In this document: positions 1 through 8,923 of the stretch, piece after piece
Layout: the number at the start of each line of letters is the position of its first letter
Numbering within the stretch: position 1 is the first letter of the stretch
Assembly: GCF_963576545.1 (NCBI RefSeq)
Contig: NW_026870578.1
Location: forward strand, 292,426 to 356,425
DNA: 64,000 nt
Origin: Limanda limanda
Taxonomy: Eukaryota > Chordata > Actinopteri > Pleuronectiformes > Pleuronectidae
Direction of reading: 5' to 3'
Position numbers and translations under genes: made by a program
The notes under the pieces: generated by a model
Told to the model about the DNA's origin: nothing
Database searches by the model: none
Seen by the model: the letters and a program-made list of their open reading frames with translations, nothing else

Positions 1-163
1 CTTTCTCCTATGTGCTTTCATCCCTAACCCTAACCCTAACCCTTCCGAAAGTCGGAGAAGCTCAAGGATGGTACCGATCGATGCGCGCTACCCAATTTAG
101 TGGGGGTAGAGCCTACTTGCAAGTCTCTCCGACCTTCAAAAAAAAAGTTATTCAAGAATATCT
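1..163 (+). repeat. A monomer, reference copy (163 bp)
   Basis: First complete A unit in the phase used here. In order it holds a pyrimidine-rich lead (CTTTCTCCTATGTGCTTTCA), the telomeric insert at 22-42, a small inverted repeat CCGA-AAG-TCGG, a cluster of palindromes (GGTACC, then CGATCG overlapping ATCGAT), an ATTTAGTGGGG segment, and the tail shared with B. Most other A units read CCCCATTTAGTGGGG here, a potential hairpin of arms CCCCA and TGGGG; this copy reads CCCAATTTAGTGGGG, so the arm is one base short. Most left-hand A units match it almost base for base. Confidence 0.95.
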
Positions 164-489
164 CTTTCTCCTATGTGCTTTCATCCCTAACCCTAACCCT
201 AACCCTTCCAAAAGTCGGAGAAGCTCAAAGATGGTACCGATCGATGCGTGCTACCCCATTTAGTGGGGGTAGAGCCTACTTGCAAGTCTCTCCGACCTTC
301 ACAAAAAAAGTTATTCAAGAATATCTCTTTCTCCTATGTGCTTTCATCCCTAACCCTAACCCTAACCCTTCCGAAAGTCGGAGAAGCTCAAGGATGGTAC
401 CGATCGATGCGCGCTACCCCATTTAGTGGGGGTAGAGCCTACTTGCAAGTCTCTCCGACCTTCACAAAAAAAGTTATTCAAGAATATCT

Positions 490-644
490 CCTCAGATTTG
501 GGGGAATTTCGTCGGTCGACCTCTTCCGAAGGTCGTACAAGCTCGGGGATGGTACCAATCGATCCGCAGGACCCAAATTAGTCCAGATGCAACCACTTTC
601 CAAGTCTCTCCGACCTTCACAAAAAAAGTTATTCAAGAATATCT
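490..644 (+). repeat. B monomer, reference copy (155 bp)
   Basis: B begins CCTCAGATTTGGGGGAATTT in place of the telomere-bearing lead of A, then rejoins the A pattern at TTCCGAAGGTCG, GGTACC and ATCGAT. Where A has ATTTAGTGGGG, B has AAATTAGTCCAG, and the two converge again at CAAGTCTCTCCGACC. B is therefore a diverged sister of A rather than an unrelated spacer. Whether A gained the telomeric insert or B lost it cannot be decided from this window. Confidence 0.93.
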
Positions 645-807
645 CTTTCTCCTATGTGCTTTCATCCCTAACCCTAACCCTAACCCTTCCGAAAGTCGGA
701 GAAGCTCAAGGATGGTACCGATCGATGTGCGCTACCCCATTTAGTGGGGGTAGAGCCTACTTGCAAGTCTCTCCGACCTTCACAAAAAAAGTTATTCAAG
801 AATATCT

Positions 808-1606
808 CTTTCTCCTATGTGCTTTCATCCCTAACCCTAACCCTAACCCTTCCGAAAGTCGGAGAAGCTCAAGGATGGTACCGATCGATGCGCGCTACCC
901 CATTTAGTGGGAGTAGAGCCTACTTGCAAGTCTCTCCGACCTTCACAAAAAAAGTTATTCAAGAATATCTCCTCAGATTTGGGGGAATTTCGTCGGTCGA
1001 CCTCTTCCGAAGGTCGTACAAGCTCTAGGATGGTACCAATCGATCCGCAGGACCCAAATTAGTCCAGATGCAACCACTTTCCAAGTCTCTCCGACCTTCA
1101 CAAAAAAAGTTATTCAAGAATATCTCTTTCTCCTATGTGCTTTCATCCCTAACCCTAACCCTAACCCTTCCGAAAGTCGGAGAAGCTCAAGGATGGTACC
1201 GATCGATGCGCGCTACCCCATTTAGTGGGGGTAGAGCCTACTTGCAAGTCTCTCCGACCTTCACAAAAAACGTTATTCAAGAATATCTCTTTCTCCTATG
1301 TGCTTTCATCCCTAACCCTAACCCTAACCCTTCCGAAAGTCGGAGAAGCTCAAGGATGGTACCGATCGATGCGCGCTACCCCATTTAGTGGGGGTAGAGC
1401 CTACTTGCAAGTCTCTCCGACCTTCACAAAAAAAGTTATTCAAGAATATCTCCTCAGATTTGGGGGAATTTCGTCGGTCGACCTCTTCCGAAGGTCGTAC
1501 AAGCTCGGGGATGGTACCAATCGATCTGCAGGACCCAAATTAGTCCAGATGCAACCACTTTCCAAGTCTCTCCGACCTTCACAAAAAAAGTTATTCAAGA
1601 ATATCT
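808..1606 (+). repeat. Segmental duplication within array 1, copy 1 (A-B-A-A-B)
   Basis: This five-unit stretch recurs at 2577-3375, offset 1769 bp. Both copies share rare variants: GCTCTAGG instead of GCTCGGGG (near 1023 and 2792), AAAAAACGTT instead of AAAAAAAGTT (1271 and 3040), and GATCTGCAGG instead of GATCCGCAGG in the last B. I noticed only two differences: GGGAGTAG near 911 and TTTCGTCGG versus TTTTGTCGG in the last B. Confidence 0.88.
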
Positions 1607-2576
1607 CTTTCTCCTATGTGCTTTCATCCCTAACCCTAACCCTAACCCTTCCGAAAGTCGGAGAAGCTCAAGGATGGTACCGATCGATGCGCGCTACCCC
1701 ATTTAGTGGGGGTAGAGCCTACTTGCAAGTCTCTCCGACCTTCACAAAAAAAGTTATTCAAGAATATCTCTTTCTCCTATGTGCTTTCATCCCTAACCCT
1801 AACCCTAACCCTTCCGAAAGTCGGAGAAGCTCAAAGATGGTACTGATCGATGCGCGCTACCCCATTTAGTGGGGGTAGAGCCTACTTGCAAGTCTCTCCG
1901 ACCTTCACAAAAAAAGTTATTCAAGAATATCTCTTTCTCCTATGTGCTTTCATCCCTAACCCTAACCCTAACCCTTCCGAAAGTCGGAGAAGCTCAAGGA
2001 TGGTACTGATCGATGCGCGCAACCCCATTTAGTGGGGGTAGAGCCTACTTGCAAGTCTCTCCGACCTTCACAAAAAAAGTTATTCAAGAATATCTCCTCA
2101 GATTTGGGGGAATTTCGTCGGTCGACCTCTTCCGAAGGTCGTACAAGCTCGGGGATGGTACCAATCGATCCGCAGGACCCAAATTAGTCCAGATGCAACC
2201 ACTTTCCAAGTCTCTCCGACCTTCACAAAAAAAGTTATTCAAGAATATCTCTTTCTCCTATGTGCTTTCATCCCTAACCCTAACCCTAACCCTTCCGAAA
2301 GTCGGAGAAGCTCAAGGATGGTACCGATCGATGCGCGCTACCCCATTTAGTGGGGGTAGAGCCTACTTGCAAGTCTCTCCGACCTTCACAAAAAAAGTTA
2401 TTCAAGAATATCTCTTTCTCCTATGTGCTTTCATCCCTAACCCTAACCCTAACCCTTCCGAAAGTCGGAGAAGCTCAAGGATGGTACCGATCGATGCGCG
2501 CAACCCCATTTAGTGGGGGTAGAGCCTACTTGCAAGTCTCTCCGACCTTCACAAAAAAAGTTATTCAAGAATATCT

Positions 2577-3375
2577 CTTTCTCCTATGTGCTTTCATCCC
2601 TAACCCTAACCCTAACCCTTCCGAAAGTCGGAGAAGCTCAAGGATGGTACCGATCGATGCGCGCTACCCCATTTAGTGGGGGTAGAGCCTACTTGCAAGT
2701 CTCTCCGACCTTCACAAAAAAAGTTATTCAAGAATATCTCCTCAGATTTGGGGGAATTTCGTCGGTCGACCTCTTCCGAAGGTCGTACAAGCTCTAGGAT
2801 GGTACCAATCGATCCGCAGGACCCAAATTAGTCCAGATGCAACCACTTTCCAAGTCTCTCCGACCTTCACAAAAAAAGTTATTCAAGAATATCTCTTTCT
2901 CCTATGTGCTTTCATCCCTAACCCTAACCCTAACCCTTCCGAAAGTCGGAGAAGCTCAAGGATGGTACCGATCGATGCGCGCTACCCCATTTAGTGGGGG
3001 TAGAGCCTACTTGCAAGTCTCTCCGACCTTCACAAAAAACGTTATTCAAGAATATCTCTTTCTCCTATGTGCTTTCATCCCTAACCCTAACCCTAACCCT
3101 TCCGAAAGTCGGAGAAGCTCAAGGATGGTACCGATCGATGCGCGCTACCCCATTTAGTGGGGGTAGAGCCTACTTGCAAGTCTCTCCGACCTTCACAAAA
3201 AAAGTTATTCAAGAATATCTCCTCAGATTTGGGGGAATTTTGTCGGTCGACCTCTTCCGAAGGTCGTACAAGCTCGGGGATGGTACCAATCGATCTGCAG
3301 GACCCAAATTAGTCCAGATGCAACCACTTTCCAAGTCTCTCCGACCTTCACAAAAAAAGTTATTCAAGAATATCT
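2577..3375 (+). repeat. Segmental duplication within array 1, copy 2
   Basis: Second copy of the block at 808-1606. It shares the GCTCTAGG, AAAAAACGTT and GATCTGCAGG variants. Its final B unit also carries TTTTGTCGG, which is repeated 799 bp further on, so this B belongs to the later 799-bp duplication as well. Confidence 0.87.
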
Positions 3376-4655
3376 CCTTCTCCTATGCGCTTTTATCCCT
3401 AACCCTAACCCTAACCCTTCCGAAAGTCGGAGAAGCTCAAGGATGGTACCGGTCGATGCGCATTACCCCATTTAGTGGGGGTAGAGCCTACTTGCAAGTC
3501 TCTCCGACCTTCACAAAAAAAGTTATTCAAGAATATCTCCTCAGATTTGGGGGAATTTCGTCGGTCGACCCCTTCCGAAGGTCGTACAAGCTCGGGGATG
3601 GTACCAATCGATCCGCAGGACCCAAATTAGTCCAGACGCAACCACTTTCCAAGTCTCTCCGACCTTCACAAAAAAAGTTATTCAAGAATATCTCCTTCTC
3701 CTATGCGCTTTTATCCCTAACCCTAACCCTAACCCTTCCGAAAGTCGGAGAAGCTCAAGGATGGTACCGATCGATGCGCGCTACCCCATTTAGTGGGGGT
3801 AGAGCCTACTTGCAAGTCTCTCCGACCTTCACAAAAAACGTTATTCAAGAATATCTCTTTCTCCTATGTGCTTTCATCCCTAACCCTAACCCTAACCCTT
3901 CCGAAAGTCGGAGAAGCTCAAGGATGGTACCGATCGATGCGCGCTACCCCATTTAGTGGGGGTAGAGCCTACTTGCAAGTCTCTCCGACCTTCACAAAAA
4001 AAGTTATTCAAGAATATCTCCTCAGATTTGGGGGAATTTTGTCGGTCGACCTCTTCCGAAGGTCGTACAAGCTCGGGGATGGTACCAATCGATCTGCAGG
4101 ACCCAAATTAGTCCAGATGCAACCACTTTCCAAGTCTCTCCGACCTTCACAAAAAAAGTTATTCAAGAATATCTCCTTCTCCTATGCGCTTTTATCCCTA
4201 ACCCTAACCCTAACCCTTCCGAAAGTCGGAGAAGCTCAAGGATGGTACCGGTCGATGCGCATTACCCCATTTAGTGGGGGTAGAGCCTACTTGCAAGTCT
4301 CTCCGACCTTCACAAAAAAAGTTATTCAAGAATATCTCCTCAGATTTGGGGGAATTTCGTCGGTCGACCCCTTCCGAAGGTCGTACAAGCTCGGGGATGG
4401 TACCAATCGATCCGCAGGACCCAAATTAGTCCAGACGCAACCACTTTCCAAGTCTCTCCGACCTTCACAAAAAAAGTTATTCAAGAATATCTCCTTCTCC
4501 TATGCGCTTTTATCCCTAACCCTAACCCTAACCCTTCCGAAAGTCGGAGAAGCTCAAGGATGGTACCGATCGATGCGCATTTCCCCATTTAGTGGGGGTA
4601 GAGCCTACTTGCAAGTCTCTCCGACCTTCACAAAAAAAGTTATTCAAGAATATCT
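3058..4655 (+). repeat. 799-bp tandem duplication (A-B-A'-B-A' twice)
   Basis: Two adjacent five-unit blocks, 3058-3856 and 3857-4655, each 163+155+163+155+163 = 799 bp. Shared rare variants include TTTTGTCGGTCG (near 3240 and 4039) and CCGGTCGATGCGCATTACC (near 3450 and 4249). The blocks differ mainly in their last A' unit: the first copy's unit at 3694 has a different tail (see the chimeric unit). Confidence 0.88.
3694..3856 (+). repeat. Chimeric A'/A unit marking a crossover
   Basis: The unit starts with the A' lead (CCTTCTCCTATGCGCTTTTA) but ends with A-type variants: GATGCGCGCTACC rather than the A' form GATGCGCATTACC, and AAAAAACGTT at about 3832-3841, a variant otherwise seen only in the units at 1126 and 2895. 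The unit at 2895 directly precedes the 799-bp block at 3058, and this chimera directly precedes the second copy at 3857. That is the product expected from unequal crossover between an A' unit and a 2895-like A unit, with the exchange between about 3716 and 3778. Confidence 0.8.
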
Positions 4656-4810
4656 CCTCAGATTTGGGGGAATTTTGTTGGTCGACCTCTTCCGAAGGTC
4701 GTACAAGCTCGGGGATGGTACCAATCGATCCGCAGGACCCAAATTAGTCCAGATGCAACCACTTTCCAAGTCTCTCCGACCTTCACAAAAAAAGTTATTC
4801 AAGAATATCT

Positions 4811-4962
4811 CCTATGTGCTTTTATCCCTAACCCCTAACCCTTCCGAAAGTCGGAGAAGCTCAAGGATGGTACTGATCGATGCGCATTACCCCATTTAGT
4901 GGGGGTAGAGCCTACTTGCAAGTCTCTCCGACCTTCACAAAAAAAGTTATTCAAGAATATCT
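4811..4962 (+). repeat. Shortened A unit (152 bp)
   Basis: This unit lacks part of the lead (it begins directly CCTATGTGCTTTTATCCC) and has a reduced telomeric tract at 4826-4841, including a CCCC. The lead mixes A-like TATGTG with A'-like TTTTATCCC. The downstream part, GATGCGCATTACC, is A' type. Confidence 0.85.
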
Positions 4963-5435
4963 CCTCAGATTTGGGGGAATTTCGTCGGTCGACCCCTTCC
5001 GAAGGTCGTACAAGCTCGGGGATGGTACCAATCGATCTGCAGGACCCAAATTAGTCCAGACGCAACCACTTTCCAAGTCTCTCCGACCTTCACAAAAAAA
5101 GTTATTCAAGAATATCTCCTTCTCCTATGCGCTTTTATCCCTAACCCTAACCCTAACCCTTCCGAAAGTCGGAGAAGCTCAAGGATGGTACCGATCGATG
5201 CGCATTACCCCATTTAGTGGGGGTAGAGCCTACTTGCAAGTCTCTCCGACCTTCACAAAAAAAGTTATTCAAGAATATCTCCTCAGATTTGGGGGAATTT
5301 CGTCGGTCGACCCCTTCCGAAGGGCGTACAAGCTCGGGGATGGTACCAATCGATCCGCAGGACCCAAATTAGTCCAGACGCAACCACTTTCCAAGTCTCT
5401 CCGACCTTCACAAAAAAAGTTATTCAAGAATATCT

Positions 5436-5592
5436 CCTTCTCCTATGCGCTTTTATCCCTAACCCTAACCCTTCCGAAAGTCGGAGAAGCTCAAGGATGG
5501 TACCGATCGATGCGCATTACCCCATTTAGTGGAGGTAGAGCCTACTTGCAAGTCTCTCCGACCTTCACAAAAAAAGTTATTCAAGAATATCT
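5436..5592 (+). repeat. A' unit short by one telomeric repeat (157 bp)
   Basis: The telomeric tract at 5457-5471 has three CCC tracts instead of four. The unit is exactly 6 bp short, that is one CCCTAA hexamer. This is the only change of a single whole hexamer in the array. It also carries TTTAGTGGAGGTAG in place of TTTAGTGGGGGTAG. Confidence 0.88.
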
Positions 5593-5910
5593 CCTCAGAT
5601 TTGGGGGAATTTCGTCGGTCGACCCCTTCCGAAGGTCGTAAAAGCTCGGGGATGGTACCAATCGATCAGCAGGACCCAAATTAGTCCAGACGCAACCACT
5701 TTCCAAGTCTCTCCGACCTTCACAAAAAAAGTTATTCAAGAATATCTCCTTCTCCTATGCGCTTTTATCCCTAACCCTAACCCTAACCCTTCCGAAAGTC
5801 GGAGAAGCTCAAGGATGGTACCGATCGATGCGCATTACCCCATTTAGTGGGGGTAGAGCCTACTTGCAAGTCTCTCCGACCTTCAAAAAAAAAGTTATTC
5901 AAGAATATCT

Positions 5911-6220
5911 CCTCAGATTTGGGGGAATTTCGTCGGTCGACCCCTTCCGAAGGTCGTACAAGCTCGGGGATGGTACCAATCAATCCGCAGGACCCAAATT
6001 AGTCCAGACGCAACCACTTTCCAAGTCTCTCCGACCTTCACAAAAAAAGTTATTCAAGAATATCTCCTCAGATTTGGGGGAATTTCGTCGGTCGACCCCT
6101 TCCGAAGGTCGTACAAGCTCGGGGATGGTACCAATCGATCCGCAGGAACCAAATTAGTCCAGACGCAACCACTTTCCAAGTCTCTCCGACCTTCACAAAA
6201 AAAGTTATTCAAGAATATCT
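5911..6220 (+). repeat. B-B doublet (two adjacent 155-bp B units)
   Basis: Units at 5911 and 6066 are both B. This is the only place in the array where two B units adjoin without an A between them. The first has ACCAATCAATCC (ATCGAT site lost) and the second GCAGGAACC in place of GCAGGACCC. It fits loss of one A unit, or gain of one B, by unequal exchange next to the array edge. Confidence 0.88.
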
Positions 6221-6383
6221 CCTTCTCCTATGCGCTTTTATCCCTAACCCTAACCCTAACCCTTCCGAAAGTCGGAGAAGCTCAAGAATGGTACCGATCG
6301 ATGCGCATTACCCCATTTAGTGGGGGTAGAGCCTACTTGCAAGTCTCTCCGACCTTCACAAAAAAAGTTATTCAAGAATATCT

Positions 6384-6439
6384 CCTCAGATTTGGGGGAA
6401 TTTCGTCGGTCGACCCCTTCCGAAGGTCGTACAAGCTCG
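6384..6439 (+). repeat. Truncated B unit at the junction of the two satellite arrays
   Basis: The last B unit follows its consensus through ACAAGCTCG and then switches to the second satellite, which begins TTTTTTTGGAAGCAATGG. The normal B continuation is GGGATGGTACC. Satellite 2 normally reads AAGCCGTTTTTGG before GGAAGC, so AAGC and CG are similar on both sides (AAGCTCG versus AAGCCG). A join by microhomology is plausible. No target-site duplication, transposon end or unique spacer is present. Confidence 0.9.
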
Positions 6440-8923
6440 TTTTTTTGGAAGCAATGGTTAAGATTTCTGACTTTTTCATCACATGTCAGCCCAAGTGTCA
6501 GAAAAGCGCTGGAAACAGGGAGATAAGCCTATTTTGGAAGAAATGGTCAAATTCTTGAATTTTTCATCACACATCATCCCAAATGTCACTAAACAGCTGG
6601 AAACGGGGAGATAAGTTTTTTTTGGAAGCAATGGTTAACATTTTGACTTTTTCATCACATATCAGCTCCAGTGTCAGAAAAGCGCTGGAAACAGGGAGAT
6701 ATGCCTTTTTTTGGAAGAAATGGTTAAATTCTTGAATTTTTCATCACACATCATCCCAAATGTCACTAAACAGCTGGAAACGGGGAGATAAGCCTTTTTT
6801 GGAAGCATTGATTAAGATTTCTGACTTTTTCATCACATGTCAGCCCAAGTGTCAGAAAAGCGCTGGAAACAGGGAGATAAGCCTTTTTTGGAAGAAATGG
6901 TCAAATTCTTGAATTTTTCATCACACATCATCCCAAATGTCAATAAACAGCTGGAAACGGGGAGATAAGCCGTTTTTGGAAGCAATGGTTAACATTTTGA
7001 CTTTTTCATCACATATCAGCTCCAGTGTCAGAAAAGCGCTGGAAACAGGGAGATATGCCTTTTTTTGGAAGAAATGGTTAAATTCTTGAATTTTTCATCA
7101 CACATCATCCCAAATGTCACTAAACAGCTGGAAACCGGGAGATGAGCCTTTTTTGGAAGCATTGATTAAGATTTCTGATTTTTTCATCACATGTCAGCCC
7201 AAGTGTCAGAAAAGCGCTGGAAACAGGGAGATAAGCCTTTTTTGGAAGAAATGGTCAAATTCTTGAATTTTTCATCACACATCATCCCAAATGTCACTAA
7301 ACAGCTGGAAACGGGGAGATAAGTTTTTTTTGGAAGCAATGGTTAACATTTTGACTTTTTAATCACATATCAGCTCCACTGTCAGAAAAGCGCTGGAAAC
7401 AGGGAGATATGCCTTTTTTTGGAAGAAATGGTTAAATTCTTGAATTTTTCATCACACAACATCCCAAATGTCACTAAACAGCTGGAAACGGGGAGATAAG
7501 CCGTTTTTGGAAGCAATGGTTAACATTTTGACTTTTTCATCACATGTCAGCCCAAGTGTCAGAAAAGCGCTGGAAACAGGGAGACAAGCCTTTTTTGGAA
7601 GAAATGGTCAAATTCTTGAATTTTTCATCACACATCATCCCAAATGTCACTAAACAGCTGGAAACGGGGAGATAAGTTTTTTTTGGAAGCAATGGTTAAC
7701 ATTTTGACTTTTTCATCACATATCAGCTCCAGTGTCAGAAAAGCGCTGGAAACAGGGAGATATGCCTTTTTTTGGAAGAAATGGTTAAATTCTTGAATTT
7801 TTCATCACACATCATCCCAAATGTCACTAAACAGCTGGAAACGGGGAGATAAGCCTTTTTTGGAAGCATTGATTAAGATTTCTGACTTTTTCATCACATG
7901 TCAGCCCAAGTGTCAGAAAAGCGCTGGAAACAGGGAGATAAGCCTTTTTTGGAAGAAATGGTCAAATTCTTGAATTTTTCATCACACATCATCCCAAATG
8001 TCACTAAACAGCTGGAAACGGGGAGATAAGCCGTTTTTTGAAGTAATGGTTAACATTTTGACTTTTTCATCACATATCAGCTCCAGTGTCAGAAAAGCGC
8101 TGGAAACAGGGAGATATGCCTTTTTTTGGAAGAAATGGTTAAATTCTTGAATTTTTCATCACACATCATCCCAAATGTCACTAAACAGCTGGAAACGGGG
8201 AGATAAGCCTTTTTTGGAAGCATTGATTAAGATTTCTGACTTTTTCATCACATGTCAGCCCAAGTGTCAGAAAAGCGCTGGAAACAGGGAGATAAGCCTT
8301 TTTTGGAAGAAATGGTCAAATTTTTTGAATTTTTCATCACACATCATCCCAAATGTCACTAAACAGCTGGAAACGGGGAGATAAGTTTTTTTTGGAAGCA
8401 ATGGTTAACATTTTGACTTTTTCATCACATATCAGCTCCAGTGTCAGAAAAGCGCTGGAAACAGGGAGATATGCCTTTTTTTGGAAGAAATGGTTAAATT
8501 CTTGAATTTTTCATCACACAACATCCCAAATGTCACTAAACAGCTGGAAACGGGGAGATAAGCCTTTTTTGGAAGCATTGATTAAGATTTCTGACTTTTT
8601 CATCACATGTCAGCCCAAGTGTCAGAAAAGCGCTGGAAACAGGGAGATAAGCCTTTTTTGGAAGAAATGGTCAAATTCTTGAATTTTTCATCACACATCA
8701 TCCCCAATGTCACTAAACAGCTGGAAACGGGGAGATAAGCCGTTTTTGGAAGCAATGGTTAACATTTTGACTTTTTCATCACATATCAGCTCCAGTGTCA
8801 GAAAAGCGCTGGAAACAGGGAGATATGCCTTTTTTTGGAAGAAATGGTTAAATTCTTGAATTTTTCATCACACATCATCCCAAATGTCACTAAACAGCTG
8901 GAAACGGGGAGATAAGCCTTTTT
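6440..8923 (+). repeat. Satellite 2, first segment: a2 and a3 dimers, largely alternating
   Basis: After a single a1 dimer at the junction, a2 and a3 dimers alternate for most of this stretch. Many a2 dimers are preceded by AAGTTTTTTTTGG (T8) rather than AAGCCGTTTTTGG. One a2/a1 recombinant starts near 7510: it has GGTTAACATTTTGAC but then the a1 form CATGTCAGCCC and GAGACAAGCC. Variants GGAAACCGGGAGATGAGCC (near 7133), CACAACATCCC (7457 and 8518) and CATCCCCAATG (near 8700) also mark module S at 30-50 kb, so this segment is related to it. Confidence 0.85.
6447..6623 (+). repeat. Reference 177-bp dimer (a1-b1)
   Basis: Monomer a1 spans 6447-6535 (89 bp) and b1 6536-6623 (88 bp); the next dimer (a2-b2) starts at 6624 and the next (a3-b1) at 6801. 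Period 177 = 3 x 59, which is why stop-free frames recur. Each monomer holds one T-run boundary, one ATCAC block, one palindrome and one AGATAAG or AGATATG. This phase is used for all dimer coordinates in this annotation. Confidence 0.95.

Larger units (their letters stand above)
22..6262 (+). repeat. Twenty-five interstitial telomeric tracts, one per A unit
   Basis: Each A unit carries (CCCTAA)3CCC, 21 bp, beginning 21 bases after the unit start (for example 22-42, 185-205, 348-368 and 6242-6262). The minus strand therefore reads four GGG tracts separated by TTA, the minimum for an intramolecular telomeric G-quadruplex. 23 of 25 units have all four tracts. Exceptions are 4826-4841 (three tracts, the middle one with four C) and 5457-5471 (three tracts). 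B units have none. The tracts are too short and regular to be eroded telomere; they are amplified as part of the unit. Confidence 0.95.
3376..6383 (+). repeat. Right-hand part of array 1 dominated by A' subtype and AB alternation
   Basis: From 3376 on, most A units are A' (CCTTCTCCTATGCGCTTTTA, usually GATGCGCATTACC), and A and B alternate almost strictly. B units here mostly read GTCGACCCCTTCC and CCAGACGCAACC, whereas left-hand B units read GTCGACCTCTTCC and CCAGATGCAACC. Exceptions to the alternation are the A'-A pair at 3694-4019 and the B-B pair at 5911-6220. The subtype boundary separates an older-looking dimeric AB zone from a left zone of AAB/AAAB clusters. Confidence 0.88.
1..6439 (+). 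repeat. Composite subtelomere-like tandem array (A/B monomers with telomeric inserts)
   Basis: Head-to-tail array of two related monomers, A (163 bp) and B (155 bp), with no spacer. Starts of A units: 1, 164, 327, 645, 808, 1126, 1289, 1607, 1770, 1933, 2251, 2414, 2577, 2895, 3058, 3376, 3694, 3857, 4175, 4493, 4811 (152 bp), 5118, 5436 (157 bp), 5748, 6221. Starts of B units: 490, 971, 1452, 2096, 2740, 3221, 3539, 4020, 4338, 4656, 4963, 5281, 5593, 5911, 6066, 6384 (cut). These lengths add up to exactly 6439. A and B share the last third of the unit (CAAGTCTCTCCGACCTTC, a short A run, TATTCAAGAATATCT) and a middle block around GGTACC and ATCGAT. The array is cut at its left edge by the window, so its true length is unknown. 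No coding role is supported. Confidence 0.97.

Noticed and set aside
1..163. CCCCATTTAGTGGGG and CCGA-AAG-TCGG inverted repeats as regulatory hairpins
   Set aside because: Arms of 4-5 bp are too short to claim function, and they vary in some units (for example GTGGAGGTAG near 5530). Noted only as part of the unit description.
248..4899. Long open reading frames of 200-368 codons in array 1
   Set aside because: They follow the 318-bp AB period, end at the same unit-internal stops, translate the telomeric repeat itself (runs of LTLTLTL or PNPNPNP) and show no codon signature or conserved domain. They are frames left open because A+B is a multiple of three.
1..6439. True terminal telomere
   Set aside because: Telomeric tracts are 15-21 bp and embedded in 163-bp units; no run of pure CCCTAA is present. 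The end, if it is near, lies outside the window.
6440..6470. Mobile element end at the array junction
   Set aside because: No terminal inverted repeat, poly-A tail, target-site duplication or element-coding sequence flanks the joint.
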